This document shows, piece after piece, positions 35,620 through 47,121 of a stretch of DNA of 64,000 nucleotides (the first letter of the stretch is position 1; each line of letters starts with the position of its first letter). Under the pieces are notes generated by a model. The model worked only from the letters and a program-made list of their open reading frames with translations, was not told the origin of the DNA and made no database searches. Source of the stretch: Caprimulgus europaeus (Eukaryota; Chordata; Aves; Caprimulgiformes; Caprimulgidae). A program made the translations under genes and the position numbers. Where the stretch lies: contig OU015540.1 of the NCBI GenBank assembly GCA_907165065.1, positions 3,456,001 to 3,520,000 of the forward strand, in the 5' to 3' direction.

Positions 35620-35950
35620 GCCCAGCTCGGCCGGAGGAGCCCTCCCAGCCGGTCCCCCGCGGCGGTGGGACGCGCGCCCAGAGGTCAGGCGGTCTCAGGG
35701 ACATGGCTGTTCTCAGCCCCAGCGAGGGACGAGGGGTCACGTTCCCCATCTGTGGGATTCTCCCCCACTCTGGCCACGTGGGAGCCAGGCAGGAACGAGT
35801 GAGTCACGGCCGGCCCCGCTTTTTACCATTTATAGTCAAAGTGAGCACGAAGCCATGGCCGGGTCCCTGGAGAGCCCAGCTCCAGCCCCCGGAGCTCCCA
35901 GCCTGGCCCTGGCCTTTACTATTTTCCTTTCATTCCCATTATCTCTGGGG
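35620..35950. promoter_or_regulatory. CpG-rich pocket with E-box, AP-1 and TEAD-like motifs
   Basis: A CpG-dense stretch at about 35628-35690 is followed by CACGTG (35775-35780), the AP-1 site TGAGTCA (35800-35806) and the TEAD core CATTCC (35931-35936). Close AP-1 and TEAD sites are typical of mechanosensitive enhancers. The sequence shows motifs only. Confidence 0.3.
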
Positions 35951-36367
35951 TCATCTCAAAGCGGGTAACTGGAGCCCGATGGAATTTCATCCTGTTTCTG
36001 CCAAAACAGCCCATGAACGGCCAGCACCTCTCCCCGGTCCCCCACGGGGACCACGCGGCTTTGTGGCCGCTCCTGGGACAGCCTGGGCAGTGCTGGTGAC
36101 ACAAGACAGTGCCCGGGGTGTGAAACGTTGCCCCAAAGCAGCCAGGAAAGCGGCAGCAACAGCGTGTGACCCTGGGAAGTGATGATCAGGAATTAATTCA
36201 CGCTGTCCTGCTGCTCTGGCTCTTGCTCTCCACGCAGGCAGCGTGAGAGGGTTGGCAGCCCGTGGGTCTGGTTGGTTTGGGGGGATCTTCCCTGGGAGTA
36301 GAGCAATGCCATGGTCCTGAGAGGAAAGCAAAGGACTGGGTGACAGTTTGTGTCCCACTGGGGTTAC

Positions 36368-36452
36368 CTGGGGAGTTGGGGGCTCTACCTTCCTCTTCTT
36401 CTTCTGATTCTGCTTGTTTGTCCTCGGATAGACTATCAGCATCTCCAGCCAC
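36368..36452 (-). CDS. MPRIP: MPRIP window exon 5: end of first PH domain and basic tail
   Basis: This exon has 85 nt. The first base completes a Gly codon, followed by 28 codons. It starts WLEMLIVYPRTNKQNQKKKR, the PH-domain C-terminal helix with its invariant Trp, running into a strongly basic stretch, and ends EPPTPQ in phase 0. The acceptor is CTTGCAG|G and the donor CAG|GTAACC. The lysine/arginine run after the PH domain is conserved in MPRIP and could contribute to actin or membrane binding or nuclear import; that role is inference. A second open frame over the same bases is a shadow. Confidence 0.95.
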
Positions 36453-39400
36453 CTGCAAGCAGAGAAAGCAAAAGGTGAGGTCTGTGCCGAAGGGCAGCAC
36501 ACAGGGACGGGTATAATGCAACTCCCCACACGCTGCAGACCCCAAAGCTGTTCCCCTCCATGGGTGGCTCTGACCACAGTGCCCAGGGAGACCCTGCCCC
36601 ATACAGCCTCTGGGGCAAGTTGTCCACCTTTCACCCCTAACCCGAAGCCTTCGAGGGGGTTTGTAACCTGGTCATAAACACAAGCCTGAGCTGGAGCTGG
36701 GCACAGAGGAGCTCAGCTTCTCCAGCCTGGTCAGGGTCGATGTGGTAAATAGTACCCAGAAATCATCCCAACCAGCTCCTGGGAGAAAAATGAGGAAGGA
36801 CAAGAGGGGAGGAGGGATGACCCCAGGGTGCTTTGGCTCAAACCCCACTCACTGCAAGAGCAAGACCAGGGCCAAGGCTGACATGGGACAGGGATTCAAG
36901 GATCCTGAAAGACAGCTGAGAGGGACAGAGCCTCTGACAGGACCTTCACCCTTCAGCGATGCCAGCACTGGCACAATGCACACAAAGTGCTTTTGTCCAG
37001 GAAAGAGCAGCATGAACTTGGCACTGATAAGCCCATCCCTGTCACAAGTCACTTGTTTGGGGGACCCTCCTGTGCCCTCCCACTGCAGCCTGATGACCTG
37101 TCCCTATATCTCTGAACTCAAAAGGATCCACAGACCGCTGGGAAACGTTTCTGCTTCAGATGTCCTTGCTTCCATCTCCTGTTCCCCCCACTTCACACGC
37201 TGCTGCTGTAAAGCATTTTGAGATGACCACATCAAGTGGGTTTTGGTTAAGCAATAAATACCAGAAGCATGCAACGAACGTAAAACAAATTCTCCCCCAG
37301 CCGGGGAAATCTTCCTGTCATGCTGCAACTGCCAATGAAAGCAGCCTGGCTCAGCCCCAGCGTGGGACTGTTTCAGGATGATTAATGTTTGCAGTCAGGA
37401 GCAAACGCGCTGCTTCAAAATCCAGCGCCAGGCCAATGAACAATAACTCAGCCCCACCTTGCTCTGCAGTGCCTCTCCCTCCCGTACCACGGGCAGGACT
37501 GGCAACATAAGGCTGAGCTGCAAACCAGAGCATGGGGAGAGGGACAGGAGAGCAGGGCATGGGGGTTGGCCATGTTCTGGGGCATAACCATTGCTCCTGC
37601 CTTGGCTGGAGGAGAGGAGCTGGCTCCCTTGTGCCATGATTCCCCTGCGTCTCCGCACCCTGGCTCTGTAGCTGCTGCAGCTCCTGCAAATGGGGCCAAG
37701 GGGGTGGCTGTGCCACCAGAGGACAGGTCTGCCACCCTGAGGAGGTGCATGGAGCTGGGATCACCCATGCTGACTTGCCTCAGTAGAGCAGGGAAGTTTC
37801 AACACATGAAAACATATCTGATCAAAATCCCAAGCTCTTGGTAGAAAAACACCTATTTACCAAAATGGGAGATGTCACAACCAAAGAAAATGGAAATAGA
37901 AATAATCTCAACAGAAAGCACTGCCTGTGCTGCTGCCAGGGCTCGGGCAAGCAGGAGACACTGTGCCTCAGGAAGGGTGGGAAAGAAGGTGAGAGCTTCA
38001 TCCCTTTAACTTTCTGCTCTAGTTTCAAATGTCAATAAATTCTGGGAGGGAGGCACCAAGCTCCAGCCACCCCATATGGGAAATGCTCACAGGTGAGCAG
38101 CAGCACTGTGACATCCGTCACTGCGTGCCAGCATCTCAGCTCTCCTGCAGCTCTGCACCCTCACCACCACCAGCTTCAACCCAAGCCAGCACACGAGCGA
38201 TGGACAAGGATGTTTCTAGGTCACCATCCAACACCTGGAGTTGGGAAATTTACTGCTATTTGCTCATTTTAGTGGCCTAATCTTCAGTGTTGCTGAGCAA
38301 CTGCATCCCAGTGGCAGGCGCTCCTGTGAGCGACAGTATTTTAACCATCCTCAGAAGGTCAGAGGCTCACTGGCACCAGGAGGGTGGGCTGCATCTGCCC
38401 CCCCATGCCAGCCTGCTCACAGGGAGCGAGTGGGGCGAGGTGGGCACCGTGAAGGTGAGTCTGAATGGGGATGGGGTAAATGCAGAGCGGGCAGCCCCAG
38501 GAGGCCACGTCTGCGCAGGGACAAGGACCAGAGGATGTATGGTGCCTGGGATCAGACACATCAGCCCCAGGACTATGGGACCTGCCACTGGTGTGGGGAC
38601 AGGACCTGTGCCAGCAGGCTGGGTGCCTGGTGAGATGCTGTCCTAAAAGCACTATGGGGTCACCCCAGCACCCATTGGCTCCAACTCCATCCTAGTATTC
38701 ACCCTGCGGCCAAGCTTCTTCCCCTGGCCAGTAAATAGCTGCTTTCTGCTGGGGCTGACGCTGCCATGGCCAGCCCAGGAGCACCTCAGCATCCAATGCA
38801 GCCTCTGAGCATCCCACAAACGCTCCAGTGTAGCTCAGCTCACTCCTGGGGGTAAACACCGCTGGGAGTGGTGTTCTGGAGCAGGATATTGCCCAATGCC
38901 AGACAACAAAACTGACCTGAAAACACTGGCCTTCACCAGGAACGAGGAATTCAGGAGCATCTCAGCTCCAGGGCTTGGCCAAGGCTCCTAGCAAAGCCTG
39001 AGCTTCCTTCAGCACTGGTTCTGAGAGGTGTCCAGCACCTTGGGAAGCCTCAGGCTCCAGCCCAGCAGAGTCAAGCACAGGCACGAGGCACAGAGGAACG
39101 ACTTAAATCATCTGCTGCTGCACAGGTGAAGTCAGTGCTCACACTCACACCACAAATCTGGTGGCTCAGGAGGTGCTCAGGTCCCTGCTCTGCTGCAGAG
39201 CACCATGCAATGGCAGGGGAGCAGGGAAGGGGAGAGAAACCCCATCCTTGCCAAAAAGGCAGAGAAGTTTGGAGCTGACCCTGTGGCAGCAGCTACACCT
39301 GGCCCCCAGGACTGTCCCTGCAGCAGGCTGTGATTGTCACTTGGGGACCAGCCTGGGCATGTGCTGCCACAGCACCCAGCCTTGGATAAGGTCCTACCTG

Positions 39401-39464
39401 CTCTCCTCTTCCTCCCAGCTAAGGAAATTGCCCCACGATGGCTCGACCCCAGTCCTGCACTCAC
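36453..39464 (-). other. Intron between window exons 4 and 5
   Basis: This is a 3.0 kb intron with no recognisable repeat family, exon or RNA gene. It is GC-rich unique sequence. Open frames in it are short and lack any known domain. Confidence 0.7.
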
Positions 39465-39616
39465 CCACTGATGATCTCCTTGTTCTCAGCCCGGATGAAA
39501 TGCTCCTTCTCCGGTGTCAGGATGCACAAGGAGAATTTCTGCCCCGTCCGGCTCTCCCCATCCACCACATCCGTGCACTGGTTCATGTTGATGGTGCCTT
39601 GTGGGAGGGTCGTTGG
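39465..39616 (-). CDS. MPRIP: MPRIP window exon 4: first PH domain, central segment
   Basis: This exon has 152 nt: 50 codons plus GG, so it ends in phase 2. It begins PTTLPQGTINMNQCTDVVDG and contains GQKFSLCILTPEKEHFIRAE, beta strands 4-7 of the PH domain. The acceptor is CTTGCAG|CCA and the donor GG|GTGAGTG. One visible difference from the mammalian sequence as I remember it is ESRTGQ in place of EGRTGQ. The frame joins the next exon through a split Gly codon (GG|G) before the PH-domain C-terminal helix. Confidence 0.96.
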
Positions 39617-40045
39617 CTGCAAGGGAAAGGAGAAAGGAGTTAAGGTTTAAGGAGAGAAGAGCAGATGAGTGCAGAGCTCAGCCCTAAAACCTCTCCTGGT
39701 GGACACCAGGATCCTACACACCAAGATGCGCTGCCCACAAGTACCCAGACCCATCTGTGTGCTGTGCCAGCCTTGTGCCACACGTATGGGGACACAGACC
39801 AGCAGGTGTGACTCCTGCCAGCCCACTTCAGCCCAGCCCAGCCCAGTGCTGCCAGTAAGACACTTCCCCTATGCTGAGCACTGAGGGAAGGATGGCCGTC
39901 CTGTCACAGCATGGGGACACCAAGGCAAGGCACCGAGTGGCCAGCTTTGGGTTTGCAGCTGCAAACCATCTGAGATGGCACCTGGAGACAGGGAGTGGCA
40001 AAGCAGCCAGGCCCCACTGCCCTCAGTGCAGGGTGGCTCAGGCAC

Positions 40046-40071
40046 TACAGACAGACAGACAGACAGACACA
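40046..40071. repeat. (ACAG)n microsatellite
   Basis: About six copies of the tetranucleotide ACAG lie in the 20 kb intron. A shorter AGAC repeat is present near 2348-2364. Confidence 0.85.
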
Positions 40072-41640
40072 GGTGCCAGGTTTTTACCATTAAAGTTAAG
40101 AAAACATGGAGTTTGCCAGGGAGGGACCACAGCATGGAAGGGACCTTGTTTGTCTGAGGGGCTTTACAAACACAAATGTCACCTCCCAGCCCCCTTGTTC
40201 CAAGCAGACACAATGGAGTGGGACAGGCAGTGGCCTCCCCTGGCCTGAGGGGACACGGAGGGACCCAAAAGGGTGTCAGGACTGACGAGAGCTGACAAGT
40301 CCATCTGGAGTGGCGCTGGCTCATCCGATTACAGCGCAGCCACCCGCTCCCAGTGCATGGTGCCTGCAGCCCTCCTCCTCCTCCAGCAGCAATGCCATGT
40401 TTCCCCCATCCCCAGCCTGACTGTGCCCCACCAGCCTTGGTGACACTGGGGTCGCCCCCAACATCATGGCACAAACCTGCACCTGGGGGGAGCATAAATA
40501 ACTGGGTGGAGGGACCTTTCCAAGCTGCCAACAGGACCAAAAGAGCACCCAAAGCAGCCCACGGCCACCTCCTTGCCCTGCCAAAGCCTCCAGATGGCCA
40601 GGCCAACGGGGAAACGGATTTTTGGCAGATGCTGTTAAGATTTTCACCATGGAAACCGGCTCCCTGCCAGGAAAACCCCTCCAAAAGCAGCCTGCACCAA
40701 GCAAAGAAGGGGCGACTGGGGAGAGGTTGATAGCCCGGCCAACAACCCCAGGAAACTCAGATCAGCCCTCCAAGGCTCCCAGTTTACCCATCTGTAGAAA
40801 ATAGACCCGTTCTCCAGGAAAAAAAGCCTTCCCTGCAGCAGTATCCCCAGGTGGGAGCATCCTATGACAGCCCAGGGGTGGCATGGAGCCATCACAGGTG
40901 CTACAGCATCAGTGCCCCACCCTGGGCACACAAACGAGACTGAGCGTTCACCAGGGACACCAAAATCTCCTTTTTTCCTTTGTGGAAACCAGCATCAGCA
41001 TCCACAGACCCCGTGGCATGGATGGATGGAGGGAGGGAGGGAAAGCAAAGCTGAGCCCAGATCCCTGGCATGGTACATGCACAGCTGCCCTCCCTGCATC
41101 CTAAGAGGACTTTTTGTCTTAGACAACAAAAATAAAACCTCATTTTCCAGGAGCTATAAAAACCCAATGGAAAAACTTTCTCCTGCTCCAAGCAGAGTCT
41201 TAGAAACCTTTTTGGCTCACTGGCCTTGGGCACAGCCAAGGCCTCCAGGACTGTAAGGTCTGGATCCAACCTCCTTCTCCATCCAGAGCATTTTTGTACC
41301 AGGGAACACAGATGGGAGAGAGAGAGGATGAGGGTAGCTCCAGGAGGGAGCTCCAGTCCTTCACAGGGACCCTGGGCCACTCAGTCCCTTTTGCCCCACG
41401 AGCAGCACCTCTCAGTGCCATCGGTCACCTCCAGCCCCCTGTGGCTCGCCACATGCCAGCACAGAGCAGGCAACACCCACAGCATATGAGCAGCTACAGC
41501 TCTGCACGCTGCCAGTACCAGCAGAGGAACAGGAGCCAGGAACAATCACATTGCTGTTTCCCTCTGGTATGACAGAGCCATATTTACACGCACACGTGCT
41601 CACAGCATCCCCTCCATACTAAAGCCTCTCCATAGTATGC

Positions 41641-41664
41641 TCTCCTCCTCCTCCTCCTCCTCTC
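41641..41664. repeat. (CTC)n microsatellite
   Basis: This is a run of CTC trinucleotides, about seven copies, followed by pyrimidine-rich sequence, in the 20 kb intron. Confidence 0.85.
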
Positions 41665-42795
41665 CCTTCCTGGGTGCCCAGGATGACAGTCACACTGTGC
41701 TCTCCACATCCACAACCCCAGCAGGCTCCAGGTAAGATGCAGGGACCTCCAAATGGATGCTCTATGGATGCAGAGTCCAGCAACTGCAGTGAAACTAGCA
41801 CAATCCCCCACCATAGACAGGGGAAAAGAAGGAAATAAAGAATGGGGACTTCTAAACCCAAAGGAAGAAGAATTACTGGAGAGACCCAGATGCTGTGGCA
41901 GGAGGATGCACAGTGCTCTGTGGGGGATGAACTCCCAGGCACATGGGCTGATGCTGTAAGTCAACAGGGTTCATCTGCCAGAGTCCCTCATTTCCATACA
42001 GTGTTGAAGGGCTGAGGCAAAAATACAGGATTATTTTGACTCAAAAATTCCCAAATTTTCTCTAAATACCTTCCCCATCACTTCTAACACATGGGCATCA
42101 TAGGAGCTAGATCCAAAACACAACAGAGCTTCACTCAGCAACTGTACACAAGGTGTTTTCTGAGCAGGTAACCCAGCGGTCAAGCTCCCAAAGAGCAGCT
42201 CTGCCACGGCCTTGGTGGGACACAGCCAGTGCCCGTGTCCTTCTCCAGGGCTATTGCACAACGTGGGTTGATGAAATCTGGAACACAACCTTTAAAGAAG
42301 GCGATGGGGCAGGGGGAGGAGGAAATCAAACAAAAGGGACATTTTACTTTCTGCCAAGAACCAGGAGGAGATGGAAAAAAAAAACCCCAACAAAAACACA
42401 AGCATTTGTCTATCTCACACGGTGGGCTGGTTGCCTCGGCACCGGGGCCCGGCCGTCCCGGGTGGAGATCATGGTTCTGCTGTCCTGCTCCACCACAGCG
42501 CTGCATGGGAAGGGCTCAGGCTCCAGTGCTTGGGGAAGAGACATCCACGCTGCCTCCACAAATGCTTCTTGACAAATGTTAATTCTCTGAGCTAAAATAT
42601 TCATGAAGGTGGCTGCTGACAAGCACGCTGCTCATCCGCAGCGCTCCTGAGTACTCGGCAAAGGCAGCTGCTGTGCTTGCTAAAAGCTTCACCCATCCCT
42701 GGTGCCCAGGCTCAGCTGATCGTGGTGCTCGAGGTGGGATCTTGGCTGGGCTGTGGCATGGGAGGGAGCAAGACTGCACTACCCCATCGCCACAG

Positions 42796-42928
42796 TCACC
42801 ATCCCTGGAGGGATTTAAAAGCCAGGCAGATGCGATACCCAGAGATGTGGTTTAGTAGTGGACAGGTATGGTTGGATTTGATGATTTCAAAGGTCTTTTC
42901 CAACCAAATAATTCTATGATTCTATGAT
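42796..42928 (+). mobile_element. CR1 LINE, 3' end fragment
   Basis: The fragment carries the C-terminal codons of the CR1 reverse-transcriptase ORF in decayed form (PSLEGFKSQAD), then the typical 3' sequence with TTCCAACC-like bases and the terminal ATTCTATGATTCTATGAT repeat. That terminal repeat marks the intact 3' end and the plus orientation. The element is heavily 5'-truncated, as is usual for avian CR1. It lies in the 20 kb intron. Confidence 0.93.
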
Positions 42929-44632
42929 GAGAGCAACATGGAGACAACCACGTCTTGGGCAAGGGCAACAATGCACTTGGACAGGCAGCTCCCGGCACCA
43001 GCGTGGCACAGGGAGCCCACACCAGCTCCACCTCCACCATTCCCACCCAGAGACCATCACCAAGAAAGCACTAACTCCTTGAAAAGTCAGAGAGAGCTCC
43101 TTTTCCAGCTGTGCTTTTCAGCCCCTGTGCACACTCCGGGGCTGGCTCTGCTGGCTGGTGCTGGTGGGGTGGCCATGGTGTGCCCCAAGCTGCCGAGGCG
43201 CCGGGCGAGCGGGGCTGGCATGGTAACAGGGCTTTAATGAGCGTTTTAGGCTCCCTGCTGCTAGACATGAGGCCATCAACACAGCCACAACGCCAGCAGA
43301 GCTCTGCAGCGGGCAGATTTTATTACACTTATAGATCATCTAACAGGCTGAGCATCCTGGGTTTATTAAATTAGACAAAGGCTCTTGAAAACGACCTCTG
43401 CGGGCTCTGCAAAAGGATGGACTGGAACAGTCACCCATCAAAGGGGAGCAGAAGGTTGTGCTCCTCCACCCCACACCCCCCTGCAAGCAGCAGCTCCCCT
43501 ATCCCTGCCATCCCCACAGCAGCTCTCTGCTCTCCCTGTGCCACCTGAGCAGGAGGCAGGTATCTTTTCTTGGCCACCTGAGTCCATCTTCCCCACCTGC
43601 AGCCTTCCTGTGTCAGCTACTGCTCAGTGAAGCCACTGAGAAACCTCTGGCTCGCTCGGGCTGTGCAACAGGCAACAGAGAAGCAGGTTTTTACCATGGG
43701 TAAAGGAATGGAACAGAGTGATCAAGCAACATGGACCCCTCTGTGTGCACACCTCGTGCCCCTGTGCAAGAAACAAGATAAGATCTCCCCAAATCTCACT
43801 GCTGCCTGGGCTCTCCAGCCACCCAGAAGCCATCACTCTCTTTCACAGATGGAGGCACAAGTGCTGCTCTGCAGATGTGACCTTGGTATGTGCCAGTGTG
43901 GCTCTGCACCAGCAACAAACCTGTCTCACGGTGCCACCAGCGTCAGTGCGAGGAGGGGACAGGACACCTGCCCCGGAGTGCAGCCAGCGATGCAGAAACA
44001 CTTTCCTGGTTGGATAAATGCCAGAACACTTCCCCCAGCCCTATCACACATTTCCCCACCTCCTTGTTCATCATGGGCACCAACAGTTGGCTCCTGAAAT
44101 TTGTTTTGCCACAGGAGCTCACCAAGGAACTTGTTTGGGGAGGTGGGCTTGGAGAATGGGTGAGCAAGCTCCACACACGCCTGACCCAGCGTGCTGGGCG
44201 CCTGTAGAGCCCTCTCAAGCCTCTACCAGGAGATAAAACAACATCAGCTCCACTTTCACCATGGGGAAGGAATTTTCTTCCCTGGGAACAGTTTGGGGAG
44301 GGGGTGAAGTACAGGGGCTAGGCAGGAGAGTTCAGCCAGGGGCCACTTTTAAGCAGAGTCGGTGTTTATGTCCACTGACAGCGAGTCTAAACACCGAGCG
44401 AGGCCGCGAGCTGCTGCGAACTGGCCGCGAGCATCCTTGGGCTCCTCTCCCACCCAGTGCCACCTCAGCAAGGCATGGGCAGCACCCATCCCAGGGGTGC
44501 CCAGGCAGTAAGTTTGGGGCCACACACCCCATCTGCACCCCTGTCCCCCTGGACACCCATGCAGGGAGCGTGCGCTGGAGTGGAGGGAGCCCGGCTGGAG
44601 CTGCGCAGGAGGCTGGAGCCGGCTTGTCTTGG

Positions 44633-44642
44633 CCTTATATGG
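44633..44642. promoter_or_regulatory. CArG box (SRF site) in a CpG-rich pocket
   Basis: CCTTATATGG is a perfect SRF CArG box. It lies downstream of a CpG-rich stretch (about 44370-44440) in the 20 kb intron. Perfect CArG boxes are expected about four times by chance in 64 kb, so the motif alone is weak evidence. Confidence 0.3.
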
Positions 44643-45091
44643 CGATTTTCATGCCGCTCTTGCAGCTCCCAGCTGCTCCACAGCCCAAAGCGGGGTCGGG
44701 AGCTGGCAGCCAGCGCCTGGCCTGCCTCCTTCCTGTTAACCTCTTTCCTGCTGAACAGCCTCCAAGGGGTCTGTGCACGACCGGGATGGCTCTATCCTGT
44801 CCTGACACAACCACTCGCACTGGGCAGGGAGGGTCAGCAAACCTGGTGGTGGTCACCAAGTGGGTGCAACCTCCCTTGGCGCTGGGGTTTGACCCTCAGG
44901 GTCCTCAGCAGCATCCCCAAATCCAGGAAGCCCTCTGGGGGAGCTTGCACTGATGCACACGTATGCTCCACGTCTGATGCTGCTGGAGGGGAAGAGGGAC
45001 AGAAGATGCAGAGAACATGAGCACCGTGACAGGAACAAGAGCAAGGTCCCATGGGGATGGGGGTCAAGGGACCACTCCAAGCCAACAACCC

Positions 45092-45196
45092 GGCTCTTTG
45101 GGGACCAAAGTAAAAGCCCAGCATGGCACAAAGAGCTTGGAGGAGCCGCTCAACCCATCTCCTGGCTCTTGGGGGACCAAAGCAAAAGCCCAGCAT
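45092..45196. repeat. Two-copy duplication spaced 71 bp
   Basis: A roughly 33 bp block reading GGCTCTTTGGGGACCAAAG then TAAAAGCCCAGCAT at 45092-45124 recurs with three differences at 45163-45196. The two copies suggest a local tandem duplication of a unit of about 71 bp that has since diverged. Confidence 0.8.
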
Positions 45197-45429
45197 TGCG
45201 TAGGCACTTGCCGGCCCCACCACGCTGAAGGCACCATCTCACAGGCCTGCAAATTCAAGAGTTATTCTTCCCTCTTGCTCTCTGGTATTTAAATGCATTT
45301 AAAATGCAAAATGTCCTCCTCCCTTCCTAGGAGCAGGGGGGGCAGAACACACGATAACAGATCCGACCCCATCTGCTCACAGCTGCCAGTGTGGCATCTT
45401 CCCCCCTCCCTGATGCACAGGCACAACAG

Positions 45430-45700
45430 TCACCCAGTCAAAGGGGAAGCAAATATCTGCAGCGTCCAAGCGAGTTGTCATGGTAATGAGCCTGATGGCA
45501 AAAGCCTGGTGGGACCACGTGCCAGGCCAGTACACACGGTGAGGGACCGAGCTCCGCGCAGGAGCCATGGCAGGTGAGTTGCTTGGAGAGGGAAACGCAG
45601 TCCCTTTCAGGGTCTGAAGGAAAGGCAGGCTTCATTTGCATCTTGATATTTGAATTTTAAATTGCACAGTTCCAAATTGGCCTTGTCAATTTTCTCCTCC
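45430..45700. promoter_or_regulatory. Candidate conserved noncoding element
   Basis: This AT-richer block in GC-rich surroundings holds an X-box-like GTTGTCATGGTAAT (45474-45487), an E-box CACGTG (45516-45521) and an octamer ATTTGCAT (45634-45641). The texture resembles vertebrate conserved noncoding DNA. A 62-codon minus-strand open frame overlapping it shows no domain. Confidence 0.3.
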
Positions 45701-47098
45701 ACCCCCTCAGTGTAGGAGACAAGTTCCAGGTGGTCCTTGCACCGTGCGCTGCCAGGCACACACGTGCAGGTGCTCATCACCACCTCCGTGCCCATCAGCT
45801 CGCAGGTCCCTCCCCAGGAGCAAAGGGCTTCACCAAAACATCAGAAACCACAACCCCACAGCAGCACTTGTAAGGTCACCTGCACACAGAGATGGTCACA
45901 GACACAGTGATGCCAATTTTGGAGACAGCTCAGGAGGTGGAAAGCACAGATTGAGGTAGGATGATCTCCACTCATGTTGTCCAGCCAACCAAGTCCTGTT
46001 CAACCACACATGGACCTGGACTTCTGCTTCATGGAGGTGAGGGAAACAGCTCAAGCATCCACCTGGGCATCAGACATGCTGGAGAGCCAAGGCCAAACCA
46101 GGGCAGGCTCTGCCCAGTGGTCTAGGCTGGCTCTCCTCACCAGTCACACCAGGGCTGAGGCTGCTGCACTGACTCTCCAGAGACCTTTCACTTTAGAGCT
46201 TAAAGTCGGGTAGAAAAACTGGCAAGAGGGGCAATGGCCTTGCTCAGGATCCTTACAGCAGCTGTGAAAAGGTGTGAAGGACATTTAAGTGAGAAGGCCT
46301 TTGCACCTTGGGAAGAAAGGTAGGAAATGAATCCAGGGCAAAGCTCCCTCGCGGTCTTCTTGCAAAGTAGGGAAGTAACTGCAGGTGATGTGGGCTTCAA
46401 CCTTATTTACAGCACCAAGTGCTGTTGGAATGACTCCCAAGGTCTTCTGTTCAGCACTGCTCTGACCTAGGGGCAACTCTCACCACAACCAAGGGCCCCT
46501 TGAGGTGCTCCCACCCTTGGGGCATGGAGGTGTGCTGGAGAGTGCACAGAATCCAGGCACTGACTGAGACGTACGAGGCCACCTCACTGCGTGTGGCACC
46601 CAAAATCAGACCATGTGGAGAGACCTGGGAAGATCCAGACTAGAAATCTGGGAGGAGAGAACGGGCTGTGGGAAGAGCTGCTCCTTCTGTCTTCTCTGAA
46701 CCCTTAGGGATGGGCACAGCCAAGGTAAGGGCCATCCAAGGAAGCAGCAAATTAAATTAATCAAAGCCTCATACCTCCCTAAGTGAACCCATCTCCTCTC
46801 CAGCTTAGAGAGGAAGGAGGGACGAGTTTCCTGGTTTCCAGCCATCCCACAACCTCTCCTACAAATACACCCAAGCAGAGGAATCAGAGCAAACACACAG
46901 CAACAGACCCAGCCATCAGCAGCATCGCAGCCACCCCCGAGAGCCATCGTCTTGAGCTCTGGATAATTTAAGACCCTGCATTATGCCGGCTCAGGAAGCG
47001 CAGTGAACTGCACACAGAGCAAGGTGGAAAACAGCAAGTGCTTCCCACAACAAGAGAGTAAATAAAATGGCAAGACATTTCCTGGTGTCTCAGTAGAA

Positions 47099-47121
47099 GA
47101 AAAAAAAAAAAAGAAAAAAAA
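47099..47121. repeat. A-rich tract
   Basis: This nearly pure A tract of about 22 bases is interrupted once by G. It lies in the 20 kb intron, with no associated element recognised. Confidence 0.85.

Larger units (their letters stand above)
31863..36367 (-). other. Intron between window exons 5 and 6
   Basis: This is a 4.5 kb intron. It contains a 19 bp minisatellite (32643-32765), a decayed CR1 3' end (33667-33795), a CArG box with a nearby RFX-like palindrome (35026-35085) and a CpG-rich pocket with AP-1, E-box and TEAD-like motifs (35620-35950). No coding sequence was recognised. Confidence 0.7.

Noticed and set aside
45607..45795. A 62-codon minus-strand frame with a helical-looking C-terminal half
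   Set aside because: It has no match to MPRIP or any domain I know and no flanking consensus acceptor/donor pair in a compatible phase. Kept only as part of a possible noncoding element.
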